DNA of 64,000 nt from Morchella semilibera (taxonomy: Eukaryota; Ascomycota; Pezizomycetes; Pezizales; Morchellaceae), in the NCBI GenBank assembly GCA_009192285.1, contig WBVU01000010.1:675056-739055 (forward strand). The letters are read 5' to 3'. Shown one piece after another: positions 21,511-32,329 of this stretch (positions are counted from its first letter, which is position 1; each line of letters opens with the position of its first letter). The notes beneath the pieces are model-generated. The model had not been told where the DNA came from. It saw only the letters and a program-made list of their open reading frames with translations, and did not search any database. The translations under genes were made by a program, and so were the position numbers.

Positions 21511-23155
21511 ATGAGTGACCAGCACCGGCAAATTCAACACATAGGGATTATTGGTGCAGGTGCATCGGGGCTATCTTCAGCAAAAGCCCTCGCTGCAGAA
21601 GGATGCTTCCAATCTATTGAGATTCTCGAGCAACGGATGAAAGATGGAGGGGTTTGGAACTACACCAGAGAGACGGCCAATGAGCAGGTGCCTTCTACAG
21701 ATCCTAGCGTTTTCGAAGAAGCGGTACTTAGTGATGGAAAGTCTGTATTTATCTCAGCGATGTACGACGAGTTAGGTATGCACTCTTAACTCCAAATCTG
21801 ATGTAGAGAGGCCATATCCACTGAGCATGTTATTGGCTATGGTGCTGTGCCCGCACCTACAGAAACCAATGTCCCCAAGCAGTTAATGAATTTTGATGGT
21901 TATCCATTTCTCAGCAGTTTACCCGTCTTTCCTCCCCATACCGCTGTAAAGGAATACATCAGGGAATATGGCAAGGACGTTCAGCACCTTATCATTTTCA
22001 ACGCCAAGGTAGTTAACTGCCAGAAGAAGGGCAAGAAGTGGGAGGTGTGGATACATAATGCACAAACTCGTCAACTTCAAGGGAAGCGGTATTATGATGC
22101 TATAGTCGTTGCTGCAGGCCATCATAATATCCCTCATATACCACCCGTGCCAGGCCTGGATGAATGGACAAAGGCGTATCCAGGTTCAATTTCTCATTCA
22201 AAGAATTTCAGGAAGGCCAATTCCTATGCTGGGAAGGTAGTCCACGCTTCGATTGGTTTCATGTGACCCTAGGGATTTACTGAATGGAATAGAAAGTAAT
22301 TGTGGTAGGAAACTCTGCAAGCGGTCTCGACATAGCTGCCCAGATTTGTAGGTTTAGCCAGCGGCCTACCCTCCAATCGTGTCGTTCAGAGTCCACTTTC
22401 GCTACGGATAAGACCCAGGATGAAGTCCGCAATGTACCAGTGATTAAGGCTTTCTCAGTTGCAGAAAGATCTGTGGAGTTCTCCGACGGAACCATAGAAC
22501 GAAATGTGGACTGTATATTATATTGCACGTAAGAACAATCCCTCACCCTAGGATGCATCAAAGCTAATATGTAGGAATTCATAGGGGATATCTTCGTTCA
22601 CTCCCATTCCTATCATCAGTCAACGAGGGCAAGTACCCGTTGATAGTGGATGGATCCCGTGTACATAATTTATATCAGCATATATTTTACATCCCAGACC
22701 CAACACTCAGTATCGTCGGGCTCCCGGTAAAGGTAATGCCTTTCCAGGTAGCCCAGGCAGCAGCAGCATTAGTTGCAAGAGTTCTGGCCGGCCGAGTTGT
22801 CTTGCCTTCCAGGGTTGAAATGGAAAACTGGGAGTTGTGTGAGATCAAAGAAAAAGGAGAGGGGAAACGATTTCATTACATGGACTTCCCCAGAGACGCA
22901 AATTATATCGATCAATTGGGATATATGTGTCAACAAGCAAAGGGCGAAGGAGACATGGACATTGGACTCGGGGCGCCCAAGTGGGGAGAGGAAGAAAGAT
23001 GGATTAGAGCAAGAGTCGCTAGGATTAAAGCCGCTTATCTACAGATGAAAAAGCGGGGAATCGTTGCGCATAGGTTGGAGGAACTAGGATTTGATTTTGA
23101 GAAGAGGTTGGACGGTTTTCAAAGCTCCGAATCCCATCAGATAGGAGAACTTTAG
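21511..23155 (+). CDS. Flavin-containing monooxygenase
   Basis: Four exons: 21511-21775, 21863-22236, 22293-22528 and 22585-23155, with GT-AG introns of 87, 56 and 56 nt. The joined frame is 481 residues. The FAD-binding motif GAGASG is at residues 15-20, the FMO signature YPGSISHSKNF just before intron 2, and the NADPH motif GNSASG at about 219-224. YCTGY and the C-terminal IVGLPVKVMPFQVAQAAAAL are typical of fungal FMO-like proteins. Such enzymes oxygenate N or S atoms of small molecules using NADPH and O2. No biosynthetic cluster is visible, so the substrate is unknown. The true start is the ATG at 21511. The gene appears intact. Confidence 0.9.
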
Positions 23156-23840
23156 ATTTAGAAATGCACCTAGAACGCGTGCCTAGCAAATTACAGTCTC
23201 AAGCGAGGGACCAAACGCCCCACTCAATCTCAATCTTGTTGCGGCCGTCCACTGAGGTTTAATGCTGTACTCCGATGTTTAATCCACATCAACCCCCATA
23301 AAACCAGTTCATAGTTGGGCGTGGGATGGGGAACGTTTTGATTCCAAATTGATGGTTATATGTATTCTTGGTGTTTTCAGAACACGACGTCCACATACAA
23401 CTAAAATTTGTACGAGAATGTATTGTTCTACAACCACAAGTGAAGAGGTAAAATTTATGTTTGTAGACCCCTGGTACTGATAGTATCTTTACCCCAAATG
23501 TAACATTCGTTTCCGTAGTCGGTTTTTATAAGTAAGCGAACATTCTCATTGCAACCAAAATTTGTATGGGAACGCAACCCCAGATAACTGTTACTCAACA
23601 ACCGCCAGGAAGTTGAGTATGACTCCCTGGTAGTGATAATATGTTTAGCTCAAGTGTCACATCAACAGCGCTACTTAGAAATTTTCGACTTACTAGGTGG
23701 TTTTGGTGGTTGCTCTCCCAATGTTCGCTTACTTGTGACATCCGACAATATGTAAAGTACTACTTGCGACGGCGAGCAATAAATCGCTGCCCCCCACCCA
23801 ACAGTTAACAAACTTTTGCTTGAAAACCAAGTCAGCTCTC
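23156..23840. repeat. Intergenic region with a diverged ~155-bp tandem duplication and an inverted-repeat element
   Basis: Segments beginning near 23398 and 23553 align imperfectly (AAAATTTGTACGAGAAT vs AAAATTTGTATGGGAAC, then CTGGTACTGATAGTAT vs CTGGTAGTGATAATAT). AGTAAGCGAACATT (23531-23544) is repeated inverted at 23720-23733 and may bound a ~200-bp MITE. No gene is seen. Confidence 0.5.
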
Positions 23841-24448
23841 ATGATAACCCACCGACTACAGCACCGCCTTCATTTCTATATCCGCTTACACGCGCAATGC
23901 AAGCAAAGCTTTTCTTGCGCCCCGTCTCTTGGGAAAGGCAAACCAATGCCACCCAGACCAACTGTCGCTGAAAACGAAATTGTGGAAGTTTTTCTCAAAG
24001 GAAGGTAATTGGCAACCATGGGATATAGAGTCTAGTATCTATATAATATTGTAGATTTCTGACATAAACGCATTATTCCAGCGGCCCCGGAGGTCAAAAG
24101 AGTAAGTTTTCTCCATCTTGTGGTTCATTTATGCTCAGATATTAATGCCTGCACACATGTAGTCGTAAGTTATCTAGACACTGTTGGATTTATATCAAAC
24201 TAACGCCTTCGTTCACGGCCTAACAGAATAAAACAACCTCTGCTGTTCAGCTTAAACATTTACCAACTGGACTTGTTGTAAAATCTCAGGCCACAAGATC
24301 TAGGGAGCAGAATCGCAAAATTGCTAGAAATATTCTTGCAATGAAGCTCGACGAGCGGTTTAATGGACCAGAAAGTAGGCATGCAAAGCTTGTTGAGAAG
24401 GCGCAGAAGAAGAAGGCCAGCAAGTCAAAGAAGGCCAAGAGAAAGTAA
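23841..24448 (+). CDS. Rso55/Pth4-type mitochondrial peptide-chain release factor homologue
   Basis: Exon 1 is 23841-24004 (MITHRLQHR..., an Arg/His-rich, presequence-like start). Intron 1 is 24005-24081. Exon 2 (24082-24101) encodes the hydrolase motif GSGPGGQK. The last exon (24227-24448) encodes NKTTSAVQLKHLPTG, KSQATRSREQNRKIA and a Lys-rich tail, all diagnostic of the class-I release-factor-like family that releases peptides from stalled mitoribosomes. A single GT-AG intron between 24102 and 24226 shifts the frame. Two introns with a 26-nt exon (24139-24164) restore it, though the first would be only 37 nt. The middle is therefore uncertain: microexon, odd splice site or a lesion. The upstream in-frame TTG at 23820 is not used as start. 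Confidence 0.75.
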
Positions 24449-24534
24449 TTATAATGACCCCATACTTTACATCTAGCTACTCCACAAGCTGACTAGGTTC
24501 TTCCTGCAGGTATAGTAAATTGGACTCAGCGAGA

Positions 24535-24780
24535 ATGGCGGTCAACCACGAAAAGGGAGAGAGTGATCTTAACGAAACGGCAGTGGACGGCCTTGAGGAT
24601 GAAGAAACCCCCTTAGATCCAGTCACCACGACTAAGATGGCCGCGCAAGAGGAGGAGGTATCTGAAGCACTAATTGAGACCGACGGAGGACCGGCGCGGC
24701 TTAGGGAGTCACCTGAAGTTGCCTCCCATTCTCGAAGTATCACAATTAGGGGGCGCTTGGACGAAGTTCAACGCAGATAA
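24535..24780 (+). CDS. Possible small acidic protein
   Basis: An open frame of 81 codons from the ATG at 24535, rich in Glu/Asp and predicted disordered (AQEEEVSEALIETDGG). It starts about 85 nt after the release-factor-like gene and has no recognisable domain. It may be coding, an exon of a larger gene, or chance. Confidence 0.25.
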   Translation: MAVNHEKGESDLNETAVDGLEDEETPLDPVTTTKMAAQEEEVSEALIETDGGPARLRESPEVASHSRSITIRGRLDEVQRR

Positions 24781-25189
24781 GTTTACAAACCTCCTAGCCT
24801 GATTAGTTCGGTTATACCTTGTTTTTGTTTGGTCAATAAAATTGTCCATCTCCCTCATCGCGCAGGCCTTTTGAGAACATTTACCTACTAAGGAGTGTAC
24901 CGGGTGTAAGGGTAAGTCTGGAGACGCTCTGGTGGTTGGTCGAGAGTTATTCAAATCGTGATTGGATGATATGGGGCCAAGACAGGACACCGCCACTGCC
25001 ACGTACTGGGAGGAGAGTCCGATATCATGAAGCTCAACCCGTGAAGCCCGTCCCCATTCCATCCGTTCCACGAACACCGAATCCCGATCCATGAACCTGT
25101 TCCATGAAACCCGTTCCATACCAGGAGACAAAAAGGAACACGGTCTGATCATCATGAATCTGCAAATATCAGGAATAAGGAAACAACAG
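24781..25189. other. Intergenic, no gene recognised
   Basis: A minus-strand frame (25155-24709) overlaps a short GTTCCATGAA-type repeat near 25060-25120 and shows no domain. Nothing else is seen. Confidence 0.4.
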
Positions 25190-25520
25190 GGGATGAAAGT
25201 CTGAGAGTTGGAGTTATAGCTTTAAGAGATTTTGGCAAGAGCTGGAGGGAGATAGGTTGCCTGACTTAAATAGAGTTCTGTACTTGCCAGGGAACCTATA
25301 GATGTGCCAGAGCAAATGGAACATTTGCCAACAGAAACAGAAGAGGAAAACCACCTATTCTCAATCTAGCAGAAAGGGAGAGACTACAAGAGTCTGTAAC
25401 CAGCGATAAATGAACAATAAGACTACTTTGGCAAAAAATTATCCAAGAGATGAGATATACTTTGTTCTGTTAAAACTCTTTGTGATAATATGCCAGTGGC
25501 ACCTATAGGTTGCTATAAGA
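25190..25520 (+). pseudogene. Tc1/mariner-type transposase fragment
   Basis: With stops and frame breaks, this reads IALRDFGKSWREIG, ARANGTFANRNRRGKPPIL and a TIRLLWQKIIQEM-like segment. These are the helix-turn-helix and linker regions of Tc1-like transposases. No catalytic domain or terminal repeats remain nearby. Confidence 0.6.
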
Positions 25521-25542
25521 AATTACCCTGTAAGAAACATAA

Positions 25543-26182
25543 TATCACGGAGCGAAGCGGGGACGAGCACAAGGGGAGCCAAGGTACACAACCGAGGTAG
25601 GGCGAGACAGGGTGGGGTACGTCATCAGCAAACTCAACTTGTGACTGGAGTCTCCCAACAGTCTCCCAAGTCTCCTGAGAGTCTCCTGAGACTCCTGGAT
25701 ATTTTTTGAGTCTCCTGAGGCTCAGGAGACATCAGGAGACAAATGAAGTCTTGCTGATGGTAGTACAGTATAGGGCAACTGAGAGGGTTGCTAGGCGAGA
25801 AGCGAAGCGAGGCTAAACAGGAGAACGAAACGGGGCTATGAATTTCCTTCTTCCTTCTAGGAAGTAGGAACGGGAGGGCTCAATGCTAGTAAGAGGTCCT
25901 AAGCTTTATATTGACTAAAGGACAAGAAGGTTGCGTGAAGAAGAAAGGAAAGAAAGAGAAACCCTACAAGCGAGGGAGAAGACTCCCTATATATAGCCCC
26001 GAAATCTCTTCGCTGACTCATCCCATAGAAACCCACAGAACCTCAAGGAAATCCTTCTATTAGAAATACATACGCAACATTGACTCACATAATCCCTGCT
26101 CAGGAACTCATAGAATACCATAGAAAACCCCTGACTAATCCTTCTTTTTGCAACGTCAATAAGCACGCTCCACACCGTGATA
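25543..26182 (-). mobile_element. Solo LTR family C carrying a MITE
   Basis: A minus-strand LTR with TATCACGG...CCGTGATA ends and a TATA box near 25990. It is 503 bp without the MITE at 25623-25759. The flanks are CATAA and GATTA, so no target duplication is seen. Possibly a recombined copy. 26183-26241 is a short spacer with a (TA)n run. Confidence 0.75.
25623..25759. mobile_element. 137-bp CATCAGCAAG MITE in LTR-C
   Basis: In reverse orientation to the other three 137-bp copies, with the same ends and length and the 2-bp duplication GT on each side. Confidence 0.85.
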
Positions 26183-26241
26183 GATTATTACTGCTTGTCT
26201 TTAGTTTACTTATGCTTATATATATATATATATATAGGGAA

Positions 26242-26572
26242 TGTTCCGGCATTTTGGCATCGGTCCCGAGGGCTCGGTAGTCGAAGCGCAGTTGTGATTG
26301 TTTAGGAATTGCTAAGCGAGGAAGGGGTGTGTCAAAGAGGGGGTGTCATCATTGGGTTCTAGGAGATTCGATAGCGTGATGGATTTGTGACGTAAATAAC
26401 AGAGATAGTGCCAGTGGAGAGGAATATGAGGTGTGGATACGATGGATTTCTATGGGTTCCTATGAGTGTACGATTGAGTCATAGTGGACTGGTGGAGGGG
26501 AGGTGTTAAATAGCGGGTATAGATGTTTTCTTAGTTCTTTCATTCTTTTCTCTCTGTCTCGTCTTCCTGTTA
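26242..26572 (-). mobile_element. Left part of the outermost solo LTR-B of the nest
   Basis: A minus-strand LTR-B starting TGTTCCGGC. The remainder is at 42821-43135, after Gypsy-2. The whole LTR is flanked by GGGAA (26237-26241, 43136-43140), proving that the two parts are one insertion. Confidence 0.88.
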
Positions 26573-26709
26573 CATCAGCAAGACTTCATTTGTCTCCTGA
26601 TGTCTCCTGAGCCTCAGGAGACTCAAAAGATCTCCAGGAGTCTCAGGAGACTCTTGGGAGACTTGGGAGACTGTTGGGAGACTGCAGTCATAAGTTGAGT
26701 TTGCTGATG
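26573..26709. mobile_element. 137-bp CATCAGCAAG MITE at the Gypsy-2 junction
   Basis: Flanked by TA on both sides. It inserted inside the 5-bp target duplication (GTTAT) of Gypsy-2, so it is younger than Gypsy-2. The internal palindrome CTCCTGAGCCTCAGGAG is at 26604-26620. Confidence 0.88.
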
Positions 26710-26712
26710 TAT

Positions 26713-27122
26713 TTTCATGGATACGCTAGGCTCGGAGTACTGGAGGGATTGGTAGGGTTGGGATTACTGTAAGCTAGGAGGCGGAGATGAGTCAGAATAG
26801 GTTCTTTGAGTTTCTGTTACGCGAGAATGTGAGTCATGGGTGGGGTTACGCGAGGATATGAGTTAGGCTTGGCTCTGGAATAACGGGTATATAAGGGAGG
26901 CAATAGCGCTCGTTTCTGTATTTTCCTTTCTTTCTCTTTTCTCCTTACGCAACGTCTTCTGGATCTATTATATCTACAATATATTATAGTCTCTATTCTT
27001 TAATAAGTAACTATCGCTGTCTTTTATACTTCTCGTTCATTCTTCCCCCCTCTTGGGAAAGTATCGCTGCCACTACCCCGCACCCTGCGGAACGAAGCTA
27101 CACCCTTGACGCCCCCTTGAGA
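26713..27122 (+). mobile_element. 5' LTR of Gypsy-2
   Basis: 410 bp, matching the 3' LTR. TATA box TATATAA at 26888-26894. Confidence 0.85.
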
Positions 27123-27133
27123 TTACGTTGCGT
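26947..27133 (+). promoter_or_regulatory. Self-priming pair of Gypsy-2
   Basis: ACGCAACGT in the LTR (26947-26955) is the reverse complement of ACGTTGCGT (27125-27133), 2 nt after the LTR end. Compared with Gypsy-1, both partners carry the compensating change (G to C, and C to G). Confidence 0.65.
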
Positions 27134-27156
27134 CGTCATCCGCACCGTGCACAACC

Positions 27157-29182
27157 ATGTCTACTCCTGGTCCTCCACCCCCTCCCACAGCCCGCATCCT
27201 AGATGGGGTCACCATCGATGGTAACTACCAAATTCCTCAAACCTTTAAGGAGTTTGACGCAGTCGAAGACAAACACTATCACTATGTACATCTCCTCGCT
27301 CTTGTGCGCGAAGGAGATCGGTGGAAGGCAGAACGGGACGCTAGCCGAGCCCTACACCTTCAAACCAGACAAGAGTTGGCCGAAGCCAGGGACCAACTGA
27401 CCGCCTCCAACAACCATACCGATGCTCTAGAAGCCCAGGTCCGAACCCTGGAATTCCAACTCGCTGCAGCTCGCGCACCATCACTACCACCACGACCACC
27501 ACCCACCACCACCACCTCCACCCACCAATAGTCTCCCCACCTGCTAATTAATCGCCTACCATTTTCGTTCAGAGTTATAATTCCCAGACCCCGCCCAAAA
27601 TTAATTAATTGGACCGGCAAGGAGCTACCTTCGGGTTCCTTAGACCTGCCTCTCCGTACGCAAAACATCAAGGGTTAACCATGAGTAGGTTCCTGAACGA
27701 AAGAGGCTAAGGTTCTTCTAATGCAGTAAGTCGGATTTGGAAGGGAAGCCCTAGAGCAGGTGTGACGGAGCACACCCGACGCAGAGAAGAAAGACCAATG
27801 ATGACAGTCAGAGGGATCTCGAGGAGCACAGTGTACTCGACGAGGGGGCCGATGAAGACAGGGACTAACGCCGGGACATGGCACAAGCCACAGGCACCGG
27901 CAGAAGACAAAGGCAAGAGCAGGGCACAAGAAGTACGAGCAGGGAAGAGGTGAGGAAGCCGAAGGGGACCTCGGACGAGAACGATGAGCGGATACTATGA
28001 GTTTCCTCTTGTAAAAGAGGATCGAGCCTTTGGTACGAGAGGCTAATGGCTGTTAGAAATAGGAAGTAGATTCCTTTGTATCCAGGGAGATAAACAGAAG
28101 ACGAACCGAGAAGAAAGAAAGAAAGAACTAAAGATGGAAAACATCTATCCCCGCTAATTTAACACCCCTCCTCACACTAGTCCGCTATGACCCTCACCAC
28201 TCTCGCTCATAGAACCTCATAGAAACCCGTCGAGCTAACAAGCCGTCGTAATCCATCCCCAATCTCCGCTATTTCTACATTACGCAATCCATCACGCCAT
28301 CGAACCTCCTAGAACCTAATGACGACAGCCTCCACCTCGTACTCCCCACTCTCGCTTATCATTACCTTAACAACCACAATTGTGCATCGCCTACTGAACT
28401 GTCGGGACGACTGCCAAGACGCCGGGACATCAGGTCATCCCAATGGCCACCGGAGATGCCGCCCCATTTGTTTCTGTCACCACCTTTGTTGCATTTTTGG
28501 AAGCATCCTTTGGAGCTCCAGACCCTAGAGGCACTGCCAGAAGGGAGCTCCAAGGCCTCCGCCAAGGCAAAGGAGACTTCGCGACCTATCTTACTCAATT
28601 TTTACGCATCATGGGCCAACTTGATTATAATGAGGAAGCCAAGAAGGACGCCCTGGAAACTGGACTAGCCGACGACCTCAAAGATGCTATGATTTATCAG
28701 GACACTGCTGAGGAAGGTTTCGACGCCTATGTCAGGAGATTTATGACTATGAATAATAGGATTAGGGCAAGGAAGGATGCCTATAAACCGAATAGGAATC
28801 CGATGGGACAATTTGCCTCCCAACCAGCTTCTCCACACCCGTCGCACACGCCAGGAGGCCTGGCCCCCATGGACCTTTCTGCTCTTCATGCTCGCCCCAC
28901 TATACGCCCCCCCAGGAGGGTAAATATACGTTCGCTAATGGCCGCCGACACACTACCGACGCCGAAAAGAAATGGAGAATGGAGAATGGCCGCTGCGCCT
29001 ACTGTGCCGCCCCCGACCATGTCTTCGCCAACTGCCCCCAAAGCAATCGCCCACGTGCTCCCCCTCCAGTAATGAGAGGCGCTGCTCTGTCTGCTCCCCC
29101 CGCGGCCCCCATCGAGAATCCCGGTCCTATTTCTACTCCTACGGATGTTGTTTTGTCTTCCGGTAATTCGGGTTTTCAGTAG
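27157..29182 (+). pseudogene. Gag of Gypsy-2, broken
   Basis: The N-terminal part (27157-27531) includes a heptad-rich segment (TRQELAEARDQLTASNNHTD) and stops after a proline/threonine run. The linker is degenerate to 27760. The gag core resumes at 28430 after a solo LTR (VIPMATGDAAPF...; FLEASFGAPDPRGTARRELQ), matching Gypsy-1. A 1-nt shift near 28960 precedes the CCHC knuckle CAYCAAPDHVFANC (28979 onward). The gag frame ends at the TAG at 29180-29182. Several independent lesions make it non-functional. Confidence 0.8.
27761..28429 (+). mobile_element. Solo LTR family B in Gypsy-2 gag
   Basis: 669 bp, TGTGACGGAG...GCCGGGACA, flanked by GCAGG / TCAGG (4 of 5 match). Removing it joins the two halves of the gag core. 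Confidence 0.82.
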
Positions 29183-29215
29183 TCCCTGGCCAGTATTCTG
29201 GCCCTCGCCAGGGAC
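29170..29215 (+). promoter_or_regulatory. Gag-Pol -1 ribosomal frameshift signal of Gypsy-2
   Basis: GGGTTTT (29170-29176) in the gag frame, then a 5-nt spacer. A perfect 9-bp stem follows: GTCCCTGGC (29182-29190) / GCCAGGGAC (29207-29215) with a 16-nt loop. Pol continues in the -1 frame. The stem sequence differs from that of Gypsy-1 but keeps pairing and spacing. Confidence 0.78.
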
Positions 29216-31884
29216 CTTCAAAGGAATTTTCTTTATCTGCGTTTTCTATTTTTGGGTTTTCGGTTTCGGTTATGGCAGAGGAAGAATTAAATAGAGACCA
29301 CTTAGTTGTAGCCTGTAACATTGCTCACAATAAGAACTCTATTTCCACCTATGCTATGATTGATACTGGGGCCTCGGGATTCGCATTTATTGATGAAACC
29401 TTTGCGCGCCATCACCAACTTCCTCTTCTCCCCCTTAAAACACCTCATATTCTTGAGGTGATTGATGGGAGACCTATCGCATCCGGACAAATTACCTCAA
29501 TATGCCGTGTACCTTTACTTATCGGCTCTCACCAGAAACAAATTCCACTTTTCGTCACTAAGTTGGGACAGTACCCTCTAGTTCATGGTATTCCTTGGCT
29601 GCAACATTACGATGCCACTCTCAAATTTAAGAGCAATACGGTGGCCTTTGACTCGGAGTTCTGTAAAAAGAACTGCAATGCTATGACTACCCCCGATGTT
29701 ATTCTCGGTATTAAACCCCCAACCTATATGATAGGCCCAGTCCCCTTTAGCCGTCTCGCCCGTCGCAAACAATTACAAATCTGCAGCATAACATTGTATG
29801 AGATTGAGAAGGCTCTTCAGGACGCTCCAAAGAATAGGTGGAAACAAAAGATCCCCAAACGCTATCACAACCGATTGAATATGTTTGATGAAGCCTTTGC
29901 CCAAGACCTACCGCCTCGATGCCCCTACGATCATAAAACACCCCTGAAGGAAGGAAAGGAGCCTCCATTTGGTCCCCTCTATGACATGTCTAGGGACGAG
30001 TTGCTCGCACTAAGGGACTACATTCGGGAGAACCTCTCTAAGGGGTTTATCCGCGCTAGTTCATCCCCGGCTGGGGCACCAGTATTGTTTGTCAAAAAGG
30101 CTGATGGGTCCCTTCGCCTCTGCGTGTATTACCGAGGGTTAAATGAGTTGACGGTTAAGAATCAATACTCATTACCCTTAATTCGAGAAACTTTGGACCG
30201 TCTCTCTAAAGCCAAGTGGCATACTAAGCTGGATCTACAACAGGGGTACAATCAAATCCGCATGGCCGAAGGGGAGGAGTGGAAGACAGCGTTTAGGACC
30301 CGCTACGGTCACTTCGAATACACCGTGATGCCATTCGGTCTCACCAATGCTCCCGCTACCTTTCAACATTTTATCAACTATTGCCTCCGAGAACACTTAG
30401 ATCAATTCTGCACTGCATATTTGGATGATACCCTTATATATAGCGATTCCCTCGAGGAACATGAACAACACGTCGAAATTATATTGGGGGTACTACAGGA
30501 GAATGGAATTCTGCTGAAACCAGAGAAATGCGAATTTCATACCCAGAGCACTACCTATCTTGGACTGATTATTGAACCTAATGGTATTCGTATGGACCCT
30601 CAAAAGGTATCGGCGGTACAAGAATGGACCACTCCTAAGTCGGTTAAAGACGTACAAGCCTTTCTGGGTTTTGCCAATTTCTATCGCCGCTTTATTTTCG
30701 CATTCTCGAAACTTGCAGCCCCCTTGACCAAACTTACAAAAAAGGATGTTCCTTTCCTATGGACCCCGAAAGCAGAAAGAGCATTTCAATCCTTGAAAGA
30801 AGCTTTTACCACCGCCCCTATTTTGATTCATTTCGACCCTGAAAAGCCAATCACAGTGGAGACAGACGCGTCGGACTATGTTGCCGGTGGTATACTTTCC
30901 CAATATGATGAACAAGGGAAACTACACCCCGTGGCGTTCTTTTCCAAAAAGCATACGCCTGCGGAATGCAACTACGAAATCGATGATAAAGAATTACTGG
31001 CGATAATTAGATGTTTCGAGGAATGGAGGCGGGAGTTGGAAGGAGCCAAACATCCCATTGAGGTTATTTCCGACCACAAAAACCTCGAATATTTTATGTC
31101 CACCAAGCAACTCAATAGGAGACAGGTACGATGGGCAGAATATTTATCGCGCTTTAATTTTATTATTAAATATAGACCGGGAAAGCAGAGTGGGAAGCTG
31201 GATGCGTTGACTAGGAGATCAGGAGATCTCCCTGAGGAAGGGGATGAAAGATTGTTGCACCAGAGTCAGACGGTTTTAAAGAAGGAAAATTTGGATCCTA
31301 AGCTAAGTTTGTTAGCGGGTTCTTTAGCAAATGAACCCGCTGAAAAGAATGCCTCCCTACAGAAATTATTTTATGAAGGATACTTAGCTGACCCATTTCC
31401 ACAAAAAATCCTGGACCTACGGCAGACGGATACAAAACACTGCAAGGAGATATCCCTAGCGGAATGCACCGAAGTGGATGGCCGCCTACTCTATCGCGGA
31501 AGTATCTATATTCCAGATTATGCACCACTGAGGCTGGAGATTTTGAAACAATACCATGACGCCCCCTCGGCAGGACACCCTGGCAGGGAAAAAACCTTCG
31601 AATGGGTTAGCAGGGACTATTACTGGCCAAATATGCGCGATTACATCGGTCAATATATTCGGAACTGCCATATTTGCCAGCGAAGTAAGCCAACGACACA
31701 TGGGAAGCTAGGAGTACTTCGACCGCTACCCATACCAGAACAACCCTGGAGAGAGATTTCTTTGGACTTTGTTACGGGTCTACCAGAGAGTGAAGGGTAC
31801 GATGCTATACTGGTGGTCGTGGATAGGTTAACGAAGATGCGCCATCTCTTGCCCTGCAATACTACTGTCAATGCGGAAGATTTA
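29176..31884 (+). pseudogene. Pol of Gypsy-2, part 1 (protease, RT, RNase H, integrase start)
   Basis: A long open frame: protease MIDTGASGFAFID, RT with YLDDTLIYS (the usual Ile after YLDD is Thr), RNase [16 protein letters not shown], and integrase zinc finger HDAPSAGHPG...CHICQRSK. The first catalytic Asp region of the integrase is DAILVVVDRLTK. It is cut after AEDL by P-A at a TA dinucleotide; reading continues at 41436. Apart from the transposon this segment has no stop, so P-A may have landed in a fairly young copy. Confidence 0.88.
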
Positions 31885-32329
31885 CATCAGCAAGCTTGCA
31901 GTTGTCTCTGGGCGCATAACCCTCCGCCCTGGCGCAAAGCTGTTCTCCTGGCGCAAACCCCTGCGCCAGGGCGCGGACGCCAAGGCTTATCGCCTGGAGG
32001 CGCCAGGAGCCCCTGGAGATGCATCCTACCACACCACCTCCTGGCGTAACCCCCTCGCCAGGGCGGAGACTCCAAGCCTTTGCGCCTGGAGCTCCTGGAG
32101 CCCCTGGAGAGGATCCTATTACCACCATCTCCTGGCGCAACCCTCTCGCCAGGGCGGAGACTCCAAGCCTTTACGCCTGGAGCGCCTGGAGCCCTCTCCA
32201 CCTGATTATTCTCCCCACCCCTCTCAAGTGTACTATTGCTCTGAGAGCACCCACCAGTGCTCTGGGGGCATTCATCAGTGCTCTGAGAGCATTCATCAGT
32301 GCTTAGAAAACCAACTTCAGGCTAACTAT
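31885..32329. repeat. Left terminal inverted repeat and subterminal array of P-A
   Basis: Up to about 32200, many copies of CTGGCGC, GCGCCAGG and CCTGGAG in both orientations (CGCCTGGAGGCGCCAGGAG near 31990). After these come three copies of CAGTGCTCTG-type palindromes (32245-32302). Likely transposase-binding sites; no gene. Confidence 0.7.

Noticed and set aside
24709-25155. Minus-strand 148-residue frame
   Set aside because: Partly made of a GTTCCATGAA repeat, with no domain and no supporting splice signals.
25543-26182. This LTR-C as partner in a second inversion
   Set aside because: Its flanks (CATAA, GATTA) do not match those of any other LTR-C in the window, so no swap can be shown.
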